Below, one piece after another: positions 7,609 through 15,717 of a stretch of DNA of 31,145 nucleotides. This DNA is from Roseburia sp. CAG:309. Its GTDB lineage: Bacteria; Bacillota; Clostridia; Lachnospirales; Lachnospiraceae. The position numbers and the translations under genes were made by a program. How positions within the stretch are numbered: position 1 is the first letter of the stretch; the number at the start of each line of letters is the position of its first letter. Location: assembly GCA_000434115.1 (NCBI GenBank), contig FR894076.1:10765-41909 (forward strand), written 5' to 3'. The notes beneath the pieces are model-generated. The model was not told the DNA's origin. It searched no databases and saw only the letters and a list, made by a program, of their open reading frames with translations.

Positions 7609-10361
7609 GAGTTCCTTTTCTTCGCCTTCCGCTTCTCCCAGCCGGCTCCTTCCGCTTCTCCCAGCCGGTCATTTACCGCCTCAAATACCCGTTTTCGAAG
7701 TGTCTTCTGTGCCATCATCATGCCAAAACCAAATTCGGCGTTATCTTCAAACAGCGAATTTGCCCAGGCAGGTCCTTTTCCCTGTGCATTTGCCGTGTAG
7801 GCACACGATGGCGCGGAGCCTCCCCAGATAGAGGAACACCCGGTTGCGTTGGCAATGTATAACCGTTCTCCAAATAACTGTGTCACCAGTTTGGCATACG
7901 GTGTTTCCCCACATCCGGCACATGCTCCGGAATATTCCAGCAGTGGCTTTTTAAACTGACTTCCCTTTACCGTCGTTTCCGCAAATTTTTCCAGAAGTTC
8001 GGGCACATTTTCGTGGTTTTCTCCGTAATCGTACAATGGCTGCTGTGTCATCGCCTCGCCGGATGGGATCATTTCCAGTACATTATTTTTCTTATTTCCC
8101 GGACAGATATCCGCACAGTTTCCACAGCCGGTACAATCAAGCGGTGATACGGTAATGGCAAAAAGCCGATCGTCCATCCCACGAAGTTTCGTAAAAATCC
8201 CCTCCGGTGCGTGATCTCGTTCCTCCTCGCTGATCACCAGAGGGCGGATGCAGGCATGCGGGCACACGAAAGAACACGCATTGCATTGAATGCACCCTTC
8301 CGGATTCCATCTTGGGCTTTGGATGCCGACACCGCGTTTTTCATAGGCCGCCGTTCCTACCGGCATCGTACCATCCGCATATGCCACAAATTCCGAAACC
8401 GGCAGTTCATCGCCCCGCTGCGAATTCATTTTCCACTGAATGGTCTTTACATAATGCAGAAACGAAGTCGTTTCTTCCTGTGTCAGCGTCTTTATATTTT
8501 CCAGTTTTTTCCATTCTTTTTTCACTTCAATTTTTCGGAATTTTGTCATTCCCTGTTCGATTGCTTTCCGGTTCTGCGCTACGACTGCCTGTCCTTTTTT
8601 CCCGTACGTTTTTTCTGCCGCTTCTTTCAAAAGTGCCTCCGCCTTTTCTACCGGCAGAATCCCGCTGATGGCAAAAAATGCCGCCTGCAAGATCGTATTG
8701 ATCCGACCGCCCAATCCAATCTCTTTTCCAATAGCAAATCCGTCAATACAATAAAAATCAATTTCCTTTTCTGCCAGCATCTGTTTTACTTTTACCGGCA
8801 GTTTTTCTTCCACCTCATCCGGCGTCCACGGGCAGTTTAATAAAAATGTGCCACCTCTCCGCAAATCCTGTACCATATCATAACGTTCCAGATAGGCGGG
8901 CATATGACAGGCAACAAAATCTGCCTGATACACCCGGTACGCCGAACGGATCGGCTGCTTTCCAAACCGCAGGTGAGAAATGGTAACACCGCCGGATTTC
9001 CGCGAATCGTATTCAAAATATGCCTGCACCTGAAGCGGCGTATTTTCTCCAATGATCTTGATCGAATTTTTGTTGGCTCCTACTGTTCCATCGGCACCCA
9101 TTCCCCAGAATTTGCATTCGTAAGCACATTCTCCTGTCATTTCCACCGGATACGGCTTGAGTGATAGATGAGTTACATCATCACAGATCCCTATTGTAAA
9201 GTTCTTAGTATGGTAATTTTTGTAAACTGCCGCAATATCCCCCGGCGTAACATCCTTCGATCCCAAACCGTATCTTCCGCCAAATACCGGAACCGAAGCA
9301 TACGGGCTGTCTTTCAGTGCCGCTACAATATCGAGGTACAACGCCTCTCCTACTGCCCCCGGCTCTTTGGAACGGTCTAACACCGTAATCTGTTTTACAC
9401 TTTTCGGAAGTGCTGCAAGCAGATGTTTCTTGGAAAACGGACGGAACAGGCGCACCTGCACAAGTCCGATCTTTTGTCTGCCTGCCTGCTGCATGGCATC
9501 TATCGTCTCTTTGATCGTATCGCAGACCGATCCCATCGCCACAATCACATGGGTTGCCTCTTTATCCCCATAATAGTCAAACAAATGGTAATCTGTCCCC
9601 GCACGTTCATTGACCTCGTTCATCGTATCCTCTACAATTTCCGGCAGTCTGTCATAATACCCGTTTGCCGCCTCGCGAACCTGGAAAAATATGTCAGGAT
9701 TTTGTGCTGTCCCCCGCTGTACCGGATGTTCCGGATTCAACGCCCGCTTACGAAAGGCATCGACTGCTTCACGGGGAAGCATTTCCTGAAGCGAAATGTC
9801 ATCCCACACTTTGATCTTCTGAATCTCATGTGATGTGCGGAACCCGTCAAAAAAATGTAGAAACGGAATCCGCCCCTGAATTGCTGCCACATGGGCGACT
9901 GCTCCCAAATCCATCACTTCCTGTACGTCGGAAGCACAAAGGATCGCACAGCCTGTCTGACGGCAGGCGTAGATATCCGAATGATCGCAGAAAATGGACA
10001 GCGCATGCGTCGCCAGCGCTCTGGCTGCCACATGAATGACTGCCGGAAGAAGTTCTCCAGCCATTTTGTACAGGTTTGGCACCATCAAAAGAAGCCCCTG
10101 GGATGCGGTATACGTCGTCCCAAGAGCTCCTGCCTGCAATATCCCATGAAGGGCACCGGCAGCCCCTGCTTCGGACTGCATCTGCCGGATCAGCGGAGCA
10201 TGTCCAAATGCATTTTTCTTTTCCTTTGCCGCCCATTTTTCCGTATATTCTGCCATCGGCGACGACGGTGTAATCGGATATACTGCCACCGCTTCCGTAA
10301 AAGCATAAGATACATAGGCTGCTGCCATATTGCCATCCATAGTCTGTGTTTTTCTTTCCAT
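7545..10361 (-). CDS. PFOR N-terminal fragment (open frame upstream of the duplication)
   Basis: This 938-codon open frame starts MERKTQTMDGNMAAAYVSYA with the PFOR domain I pyruvate-binding YPITPSSPMAE at about 28-38. It carries two ferredoxin-type [4Fe-4S] sites at C690-C704 (CIQCNACSFVCPHAC) and C743-C753 (CTGCGNCADIC). It then enters the thiamine domain (GACAGCGETPYAKL at about 812, ATGCSSIWGGSAPS at about 839). From about residue 905 the frame is wrong and the last roughly 33 residues (beginning GAGWEKRKAKKR) are missense. It lacks the GDGW..N Mg-thiamine motif, so it should not function alone. Confidence 0.75.
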   Translation of the reverse strand: MERKTQTMDGNMAAAYVSYAFTEAVAVYPITPSSPMAEYTEKWAAKEKKNAFGHAPLIRQMQSEAGAAGALHGILQAGALGTTYTASQGLLLMVPNLYKMAGELLPAVIHVAARALATHALSIFCDHSDIYACRQTGCAILCASDVQEVMDLGAVAHVAAIQGRIPFLHFFDGFRTSHEIQKIKVWDDISLQEMLPREAVDAFRKRALNPEHPVQRGTAQNPDIFFQVREAANGYYDRLPEIVEDTMNEVNERAGTDYHLFDYYGDKEATHVIVAMGSVCDTIKETIDAMQQAGRQKIGLVQVRLFRPFSKKHLLAALPKSVKQITVLDRSKEPGAVGEALYLDIVAALKDSPYASVPVFGGRYGLGSKDVTPGDIAAVYKNYHTKNFTIGICDDVTHLSLKPYPVEMTGECAYECKFWGMGADGTVGANKNSIKIIGENTPLQVQAYFEYDSRKSGGVTISHLRFGKQPIRSAYRVYQADFVACHMPAYLERYDMVQDLRRGGTFLLNCPWTPDEVEEKLPVKVKQMLAEKEIDFYCIDGFAIGKEIGLGGRINTILQAAFFAISGILPVEKAEALLKEAAEKTYGKKGQAVVAQNRKAIEQGMTKFRKIEVKKEWKKLENIKTLTQEETTSFLHYVKTIQWKMNSQRGDELPVSEFVAYADGTMPVGTAAYEKRGVGIQSPRWNPEGCIQCNACSFVCPHACIRPLVISEEERDHAPEGIFTKLRGMDDRLFAITVSPLDCTGCGNCADICPGNKKNNVLEMIPSGEAMTQQPLYDYGENHENVPELLEKFAETTVKGSQFKKPLLEYSGACAGCGETPYAKLVTQLFGERLYIANATGCSSIWGGSAPSCAYTANAQGKGPAWANSLFEDNAEFGFGMMMAQKTLRKRVFEAVNDRLGEAEGAGWEKRKAKKRNSCNPIWKAGQRGQKMLPPYRK
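7625..7668. repeat. 23-bp tandem duplication causing the nifJ frameshift
   Basis: Two identical 21-bp copies (7625-7645 and 7648-7668, each beginning CCTTCCGCTT) are offset by 23 bp, with CT between them and TC after the second. Because 23 is not a multiple of three the duplication shifts the reading frame. Removing one unit restores a continuous PFOR frame. Confidence 0.95.
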
Positions 10362-10378
10362 AAGATCCCCCTTTTCCT

Positions 10379-10421
10379 GCGTATCCTTTTACGCAAACAT
10401 TGTCTTACTAAAAGGATATGC
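10379..10421. repeat. 13-bp inverted repeat upstream of nifJ
   Basis: GCGTATCCTTTTA (10379-10391) and TAAAAGGATATGC (10409-10421) match as an inverted repeat with one non-Watson-Crick position (G.U if the plus strand were transcribed). It occupies much of the 74-bp gap between the esterase stop and the nifJ start, about 18 bp upstream of the nifJ ATG. No T-run follows on the minus strand. It could be an operator for nifJ or a leader stem. Confidence 0.5.
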
Positions 10422-10435
10422 GGAAAGTGGGAAAA

Positions 10436-12619
10436 TTATTCTTGATTTTTCGGCATAAAGAACCGGTCTTTAAACATAACGTCCATCAATATACGGTATT
10501 CTTCCTCATTTGCTTCTGCCTTTAAACCGGCAAAGGTCTCGTCGTCGAAATACATCTGAGGACTCATTACCGCAGAGGCTTTCTTTGCCGTCGCATTAAA
10601 TAACATGATCTTATTTACTCCCGGTGCAGCATTCCATTCACTCCAGATATTCAGTCCCTCTGCATTCGGAGAGCCGTTCAACAAAAAGCCACCCACATAT
10701 TTCTGCATAATACTTGTCAGTTCTTTCCTGCCTGCTTTGTTTTCCGAGCGGATCGCATTTGGCGAAAGCTCCGGATTTTCATTCTTATACGATCCCCTCA
10801 AAAAATCTTTGGACACACCATGAGCCGCTCCTACATACGTACTGTATGCAGCATCCGTTACAGCCGGATCCGTTCCCCATAAAAAGCGGTACGCATATAC
10901 TGGTTGATGCAAAGTATCCTGTGAAAGCAGATTGGCGGTTTCTTCAATATAATGCTCGGACTGGAATAAACTTCCATACCGGATTGCAAGCTGCATCACA
11001 TGGTCAAATGTAGTCGTCGGTGCTGCATTTACTGCCCCGGTAATATCTGTTTTCATCGCAAAACTGGAAAATTCTGTAGCATCGCTTCCCAAAATCACCG
11101 GAACACGATTATAGTTTCCACTTGCAATGACGTTAAATCCCTCTTTCGGGATTACGGTTCCATCGTTAAATCCCTGTGGAAACAAGTTCAGCCGCAGGGC
11201 AGACGAACAATACATATTGGCGACTTCCGCCGTCGTAAGACTGTAAAACAAAGCCCGGATGGTCGCATTGTCTGCGGACTGTATATATTTTAATGCCTTT
11301 TCTTTGGTCGCATAGGTTCCCCGGTTCACTAAAACCGTCGCCAGTTTACTTTCGGAAGACTCCTCCCCCTGCTCCTGCGTACAGGTCTGGCAGCCACCGC
11401 TAAACGCAATTACTTTATGAAACAGCCCCTTCATCTGCGGTGAGATCATACAAAGCATCACATTTCTTGCCCCCGCAGAGAAACCGGACAAGGTTACATT
11501 TCCTGCATTTCCCCCAAAATTTCCAATTTCTGTCTGCACCCATTGAAGCGCCGCCTTGATATCCAGCAAGGTAAAGTTTCCACTGTTTTCCTCTGCTGTT
11601 CCGGTCTGCAACGCCGGATGACTCAGGTAGCCAAATGCCCCCAGACGATATTCTACCGAGACAACAACCGCCTTCGCTGACGCGGCAAATTTGGAAAAAT
11701 CTGTGTTTGCCGTACCGGACGCATTTCCTCCCCCGTGCAGATAAACCATAACCGGCAGATTCTTTTCTGTCGTGTTCGGACGATAAATGTTTACATACAG
11801 ACAATCTTCTGTTCCCTGATAATTTACCCCATCTCCATAACAAGCTGCTCCCGATTTTGGAATACGTGCATACAATGTTCCTGTCCATGCACTGACGGGC
11901 TGCGGAGCCTTCCAGCGGTTGCTTCCTCCTGTCGAGGCCCCATAAGGGATCCCATACCAGATCAGCGACGTGGCATCACTGCTCTTCGTGCCTTTTACAT
12001 TTCCTTTTGTCGTAGTACGCACTGTCCCTTCTGCCACTTTAACCCGGACCGTTTTTTTGCTGTTTCCATCCTTCGAATATATCGTAATACTTGTACTGCC
12101 GGATGTCAGAGAGGTCACTTTTCCCTGCGCAGATACCTTTACAACCTCCGGCTTCTTCACTTCATAGTATAATTTTGTATAGGAGGCGCTTTCTGGTTTT
12201 GCCACGGCTTCCAACCGGGCGCTTCCTCCAAATGGAATCGTGATCTGTGTTGCCGGAACCGTAATTTTCTTTACTTTCTTTCCGACAATCACGCGGATTA
12301 CAACTACTTTTTTCTTATTCTTATCGTAGCCGCGCAGATAGGCTTTTCCCTTCTTTTTGGCAATCAGTTTGCGGTTCGCCTTTACTTCTACAATCTTGGA
12401 TTTTGTAGACTTCCACGTAAGATTGCGGTACTTTGTCACATCGTTTTTGGTAAACGGGTGACTTTTCAACAGTTTGGCGATGGTCCGACTGTCTCCCCTT
12501 TGCATCGTATATACCGTTTTCTCCTGCGCCTGTATTGTTTTCGCGCCACAAAAAAATGTACCAGCTCCGAAGAGCAGGCACATTAGAATCATCATTTTAA
12601 CTATCTTTCTGCTATTCAT
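10436..12619 (-). CDS. Secreted type-B carboxylesterase with N-terminal Big2-type Ig-like region
   Basis: 727 residues. A signal peptide (about 1-31: basic MNSRKIVK, then a hydrophobic core, then KTIQAQ) indicates export. Residues about 35-112 are a lysine-rich region, and about 117-196 a bacterial Ig-like group 2 domain (ITVPATQITIPFGGSA through VTSLTSGSTSITI). From about 200 onward is a carboxylesterase/lipase alpha-beta hydrolase: oxyanion HGGG at 295-298, nucleophile S381 in GFSAG, likely acid E516 (GSDATEFSSF) and H600 (GAAHGVSKDF). The family hydrolyses carboxylic esters; the substrate here is unknown. GAGG lies before the ATG at 12619. No sortase motif or transmembrane C-terminus is seen, so the Big2 part may mediate surface or carbohydrate contact. 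It appears to be a single gene between nifJ and the coiled-coil gene. Confidence 0.88.
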   Translation of the reverse strand: MNSRKIVKMMILMCLLFGAGTFFCGAKTIQAQEKTVYTMQRGDSRTIAKLLKSHPFTKNDVTKYRNLTWKSTKSKIVEVKANRKLIAKKKGKAYLRGYDKNKKKVVVIRVIVGKKVKKITVPATQITIPFGGSARLEAVAKPESASYTKLYYEVKKPEVVKVSAQGKVTSLTSGSTSITIYSKDGNSKKTVRVKVAEGTVRTTTKGNVKGTKSSDATSLIWYGIPYGASTGGSNRWKAPQPVSAWTGTLYARIPKSGAACYGDGVNYQGTEDCLYVNIYRPNTTEKNLPVMVYLHGGGNASGTANTDFSKFAASAKAVVVSVEYRLGAFGYLSHPALQTGTAEENSGNFTLLDIKAALQWVQTEIGNFGGNAGNVTLSGFSAGARNVMLCMISPQMKGLFHKVIAFSGGCQTCTQEQGEESSESKLATVLVNRGTYATKEKALKYIQSADNATIRALFYSLTTAEVANMYCSSALRLNLFPQGFNDGTVIPKEGFNVIASGNYNRVPVILGSDATEFSSFAMKTDITGAVNAAPTTTFDHVMQLAIRYGSLFQSEHYIEETANLLSQDTLHQPVYAYRFLWGTDPAVTDAAYSTYVGAAHGVSKDFLRGSYKNENPELSPNAIRSENKAGRKELTSIMQKYVGGFLLNGSPNAEGLNIWSEWNAAPGVNKIMLFNATAKKASAVMSPQMYFDDETFAGLKAEANEEEYRILMDVMFKDRFFMPKNQE

Positions 12620-12706
12620 GCGTATGCCTCATTTCTACTCTTTGTCGTGAACGGTTACATTCTATCGGTAACATAAAGCAAAAATATGGCATACTGATAA
12701 AAATCT

Positions 12707-13432
12707 TTAGATATCGGCATCGACCTCGATTCCTTTCAAATCATCCATCAAAAGGTTCAGATCATCGACCATTTTCTTAATTTCCTTATCGGCATCTTCT
12801 TTTCTCTTAGACTGCTCAGCAAGTTTTTCAGCAAGTGTATCTTCCGTCTTATCCGATTTCGTTTCTTCCTGTTTCTCTTTCCTCTTTTGCGCTTCTTCCT
12901 TTGCTTTGTCCATTTTCTCTTCAATATTCTTTTTCGCATCGTCCAGCAGGGAAGCTGCCAGTTCTTTGGCACTTTGAATCAATAAATCTTCTGCCTCATT
13001 TGATGCGTCTACCATCGCATGACTTTTCAGCCGCTCTACCTTCACATCCGAAACAGTCTGTCCATATGTTTTTGCAAGCGAACGGTTTTCTTCCACATTT
13101 TTCCATATTTGTTTCATGCGCTCATCAATATCTTTTATGTTTTGAGCCACGACAGGATCTTCCGCCTGAGAAAGCATCTCGTTCCGCTGCTCCTTCAGAT
13201 CCGTCAATTCTTTTAACTGATCGGTGGTGTCCGCAAGAAGAACTTCCCGTTTTTCTTTCATCTCTTTCACGCTGAGATCCGTCTTTTTATCACTCTCAAA
13301 TACATTGCCAACCAGCTTATCTGCACGTTTTTTCGCCAATGTACTGCGGACGGATTTCGCATTATCCGAATTCTGTCTGCCAAATGGCAGTTTCTTCTCA
13401 TTGTATTGATTTACATTAATGTTGATATTCAT
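12707..13432 (-). CDS. Cytoplasmic coiled-coil protein of unknown function
   Basis: 241 residues, not recognised as a named family. The N-terminus (MNININVNQYNEKKLPFG) has no signal peptide or membrane segment. From about residue 25 on it is almost entirely charged helix, with heptad-like K/E/L patterns (about 50-120 and 145-235), a Lys/Glu-rich stretch (KEEAQKRKEKQEETKSDK) and an acidic end (GIEVDADI). This predicts an elongated coiled coil, perhaps a scaffold. Its ATG is only 3 bp after the stop of the deaminase gene, and its ribosome site (GGAGG) lies within that gene's last codons, so the two are translationally coupled and in the pnp operon. A role in purine metabolism cannot be inferred from this alone. 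Confidence 0.75.
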   Translation of the reverse strand: MNININVNQYNEKKLPFGRQNSDNAKSVRSTLAKKRADKLVGNVFESDKKTDLSVKEMKEKREVLLADTTDQLKELTDLKEQRNEMLSQAEDPVVAQNIKDIDERMKQIWKNVEENRSLAKTYGQTVSDVKVERLKSHAMVDASNEAEDLLIQSAKELAASLLDDAKKNIEEKMDKAKEEAQKRKEKQEETKSDKTEDTLAEKLAEQSKRKEDADKEIKKMVDDLNLLMDDLKGIEVDADI

Positions 13433-13435
13433 ATC

Positions 13436-14728
13436 TCACGCCTCCATTCGTTCGATAATCTTTGCCGTCTGACGATATACATCCGATGGGTCTTCATCCA
13501 TGAAAAACGTTCCATCTTCATACAAAATCTTACCGTCTACCATCGTCATTCGGACATTTTCCTTGCTTCCGCTATATACCAGATTTTTCAAAAGGTCATG
13601 CTCCGGCTGCATATTCGGGCGTTCCATGTCAATACGTATGATATCTGCCAGTTTGCCTTCTGCCAGACAATCACAGTCCTCTAACCCCATTACAAGAGCA
13701 CCCTGTGTCGTCGCCATGGAAAGAACATCGTCTGCCTTCATCGCCGATGCATCTTTGTGATACACTTTTGGCAGAACCGATGCAAGATACATCTCACGGA
13801 ACATATCCAAAGCATTGTTACTTGCCGGTCCGTCTGTTCCAAGCGCTACCGGAATCCCGGCTTCCATCAATCCGCAAAGATCGGCAATTCCGCTTGCTAA
13901 CTTAAGATTTGACGACGGATTGGATACGATCGCGAGTTTGTTTTTCTGGCAAATTTTCTTATCCTCTTCGGACATCCAGACCCCATGAAAGCCCCCGCCA
14001 CCATGAGCAAACATACCAATAGAATCCAAAAACCCAAACGGGGAAACATGATACTTTTCATAACATTCCTCGACCTCTTTCTTTGTTTCTGCTATATGCG
14101 TATAGACCGGCTTGCGAAGATCCATAGCAATCTTGGCAAGCTGTTCTAAGGTTTCACGTTTTGTCGTATATTCCGCATGAAAACCAAGCTGACAGGAAAT
14201 CAGCGGCGACATCTCATTTAAGCGGTAAAACTGCTCTTTCACTTCTTCCGGCGAACTACAGAAATCATTCAAACCGCTGCACATTACCGTACGGAATCCC
14301 ACATCGCGGGAGACTTCTGCATGGCAGTCAAAATCCCGGTACATATCAAAATTGGCTGTGATCCCACTTGTCAGATACTCCATGATTCCCAAACGGATCA
14401 GCCAGTATTGATCCTCTACGGTAAGTTTGTCTTCCATCGGAAAGATTTTCTCGTACAGCCAGGTCTGCAATGGCACATCATCCGCATACGAACGAAGAAA
14501 TGTCATCGCCGTATGAGTATGTGCATTTTTAAATCCCGGCAGAAGGAGGTCATTTTCCACATCGATTTCACGATCCCATGTCGATTTCTGCGGTGCATTC
14601 TCCGCATCTCCCACATAGGTGATCCGGTTTCCTTCGACATGAAGTTCTCCCGTAAAAATCTTCCGATCCGGTCCCATCGGTGCAATTCTGGCATGGTAGA
14701 ACCGTATGTTACATTTCTTACATATCAT
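13436..14728 (-). CDS. Amidohydrolase, MTA/SAH deaminase-like (chlorohydrolase family)
   Basis: A 430-residue metal-dependent hydrolase of the TIM-barrel amidohydrolase superfamily, closest in motif to 5-methylthioadenosine/S-adenosylhomocysteine deaminases. Visible metal and catalytic motifs are HTHTAMTFLRSYADD (about 66-81), a GFHAEY histidine (about residue 195), YTHIAET (about residue 219) and ALGTDGPASNN (about 302-312). It would deaminate adenosine-type nucleosides to inosine-type products. I use the ATG at 14728; the preceding TTG at 14731 is a less likely start. There is no clear Shine-Dalgarno site, but the ATG overlaps the end of pnp by 11 bp, so coupled translation is likely. The neighbouring pnp could cleave the resulting inosine, which fits salvage. 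Other cytosine/guanine deaminase-type substrates remain possible. Confidence 0.85.
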   Translation of the reverse strand: MICKKCNIRFYHARIAPMGPDRKIFTGELHVEGNRITYVGDAENAPQKSTWDREIDVENDLLLPGFKNAHTHTAMTFLRSYADDVPLQTWLYEKIFPMEDKLTVEDQYWLIRLGIMEYLTSGITANFDMYRDFDCHAEVSRDVGFRTVMCSGLNDFCSSPEEVKEQFYRLNEMSPLISCQLGFHAEYTTKRETLEQLAKIAMDLRKPVYTHIAETKKEVEECYEKYHVSPFGFLDSIGMFAHGGGGFHGVWMSEEDKKICQKNKLAIVSNPSSNLKLASGIADLCGLMEAGIPVALGTDGPASNNALDMFREMYLASVLPKVYHKDASAMKADDVLSMATTQGALVMGLEDCDCLAEGKLADIIRIDMERPNMQPEHDLLKNLVYSGSKENVRMTMVDGKILYEDGTFFMDEDPSDVYRQTAKIIERMEA

Positions 14729-15626
14729 CAATAATCACACTCTGTTGAACCGGCTGTGTTATCACCGGTCCCACGGTTGGCTCTGTTTTCTCAATCATAT
14801 CTGCTGTCATTTTACTGATTGCTTTATACACAAGCAGACGGAACAGCGGTGCCATCTTTTCTCCTACTTCTGTTACTTCCATATGGTTCAATGGAGTCTT
14901 GCTGATTCCACAAGCCATGTTGGAGATACAGGATAAACCGCACACACGCATTCCCATGTGACGTCCGGCAATTGCTTCGATCGCCGTACTCATACCAACG
15001 GCATCCCCACCGATTGCCTGACACATACGAACCTCTGCTGTGGACTCATACTGTGGTCCACGCATCTGTACATACACGCCCTCTCGAAGAGGCACATTAC
15101 AGTCTCTCGCTGACTGTCTGATGCATTCACAAAGCTGAGTATCGTAAAGATGTTCCATCGAAGGAAAACGACTTCCCCACTCGTCCACATTTGCCCCCTG
15201 CAAAGGAGATGGCATAAAACTTGCAATCTGATCGGTAATCATCATAAAATCACCCGGACGGTACATCGTATTCAATCCACCGGCGGAATTTGTCAAAAAC
15301 AGAATTTCTGCGCCAAGTTTTTTCATGACACGGATGGGAAGAACCACATCGCTGATCGCATATCCTTCGTAAAAATGAACACGCCCCTGCATGATCACCA
15401 CAGGAGTCTGCTCAATATATCCAAATACAAAACGACCTTTATGACCATCTACCGTAGATACAGGAAATCCCTGAATCTGCGCATAGTCAATCGAATCTAC
15501 CACTTTAATCACTTCTGCCAAAGCTCCCAGTCCGCTTCCCAAAACAATCGCTACCTTTGGCACAAAATCAATTTTCGTACGAATCTGTTTATAACACAAT
15601 TCGACTTTCTCATATACTGAATTCAT
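14718..15626 (-). CDS. Purine-nucleoside phosphorylase (trimeric PNP family)
   Basis: 302 residues. The enzyme splits inosine or guanosine with phosphate to the free base and (deoxy)ribose-1-phosphate. Family motifs: VLGSGLGALAE (phosphate-binding loop, about 28-38), DGHKGRFVFG, QGRVHFYEGY, LTNSAGGLN (about 113-121), MRGPQYESTAEVRM (about 188-201) and VGMSTAIEAIAGRHMG, which match low-molecular-mass trimeric PNP. The last roughly 25 residues after the catalytic domain (EPTVGPVITQPVQQS) are an unusual Pro/Gln/Val-rich tail. AAGGAAG precedes the ATG at 15626, and a good promoter lies 36-64 bp upstream. It heads an operon with the deaminase and the coiled-coil gene. Confidence 0.94.
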   Translation of the reverse strand: MNSVYEKVELCYKQIRTKIDFVPKVAIVLGSGLGALAEVIKVVDSIDYAQIQGFPVSTVDGHKGRFVFGYIEQTPVVIMQGRVHFYEGYAISDVVLPIRVMKKLGAEILFLTNSAGGLNTMYRPGDFMMITDQIASFMPSPLQGANVDEWGSRFPSMEHLYDTQLCECIRQSARDCNVPLREGVYVQMRGPQYESTAEVRMCQAIGGDAVGMSTAIEAIAGRHMGMRVCGLSCISNMACGISKTPLNHMEVTEVGEKMAPLFRLLVYKAISKMTADMIEKTEPTVGPVITQPVQQSVIIDDM

Positions 15627-15661
15627 TGGTTCACTTCCTTAACAAAATATTAGTTATATTC

Positions 15662-15690
15662 ATTGTAACTGTTTTTTCTCTTATTGTCTA
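15662..15690 (-). promoter_or_regulatory. Sigma-A-like promoter for the pnp operon
   Basis: On the minus strand TAGACA (15685-15690) and TACAAT (15662-15667) are separated by 17 bp, each one mismatch from consensus. They lie in the 91-bp gap between hemW and pnp. No terminator hairpin with a T-run is seen after hemW, so some readthrough is also possible. Confidence 0.6.
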
Positions 15691-15717
15691 GTCAAATTTG
15701 CGGATTTTACTCCAATT

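Larger units (their letters stand above)
6820..10361 (-). pseudogene. nifJ: Pyruvate:ferredoxin (flavodoxin) oxidoreductase, disrupted by a 23-bp tandem duplication
   Basis: PFOR oxidises pyruvate with coenzyme A to acetyl-CoA and CO2 and passes electrons to ferredoxin, a central step of clostridial fermentation. The locus holds the complete single-chain enzyme in two reading frames: residues 1-905 in one frame (7545-10361) and the C-terminal quarter in another (within 6820-7608). The break coincides with two copies of a 21-bp sequence 23 bp apart (7625-7645 and 7648-7668). Deleting one 23-bp unit rejoins the frames as NDRLGEAEGEEKELLQSYLE and gives 1172 residues, the normal PFOR size. The start at 10361 has GGGGGA upstream. 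As written, the frame shift falls inside the thiamine-diphosphate domain, so the product should be inactive. A sequencing or assembly error, or a reversible slippage state, cannot be excluded. Confidence 0.9.
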
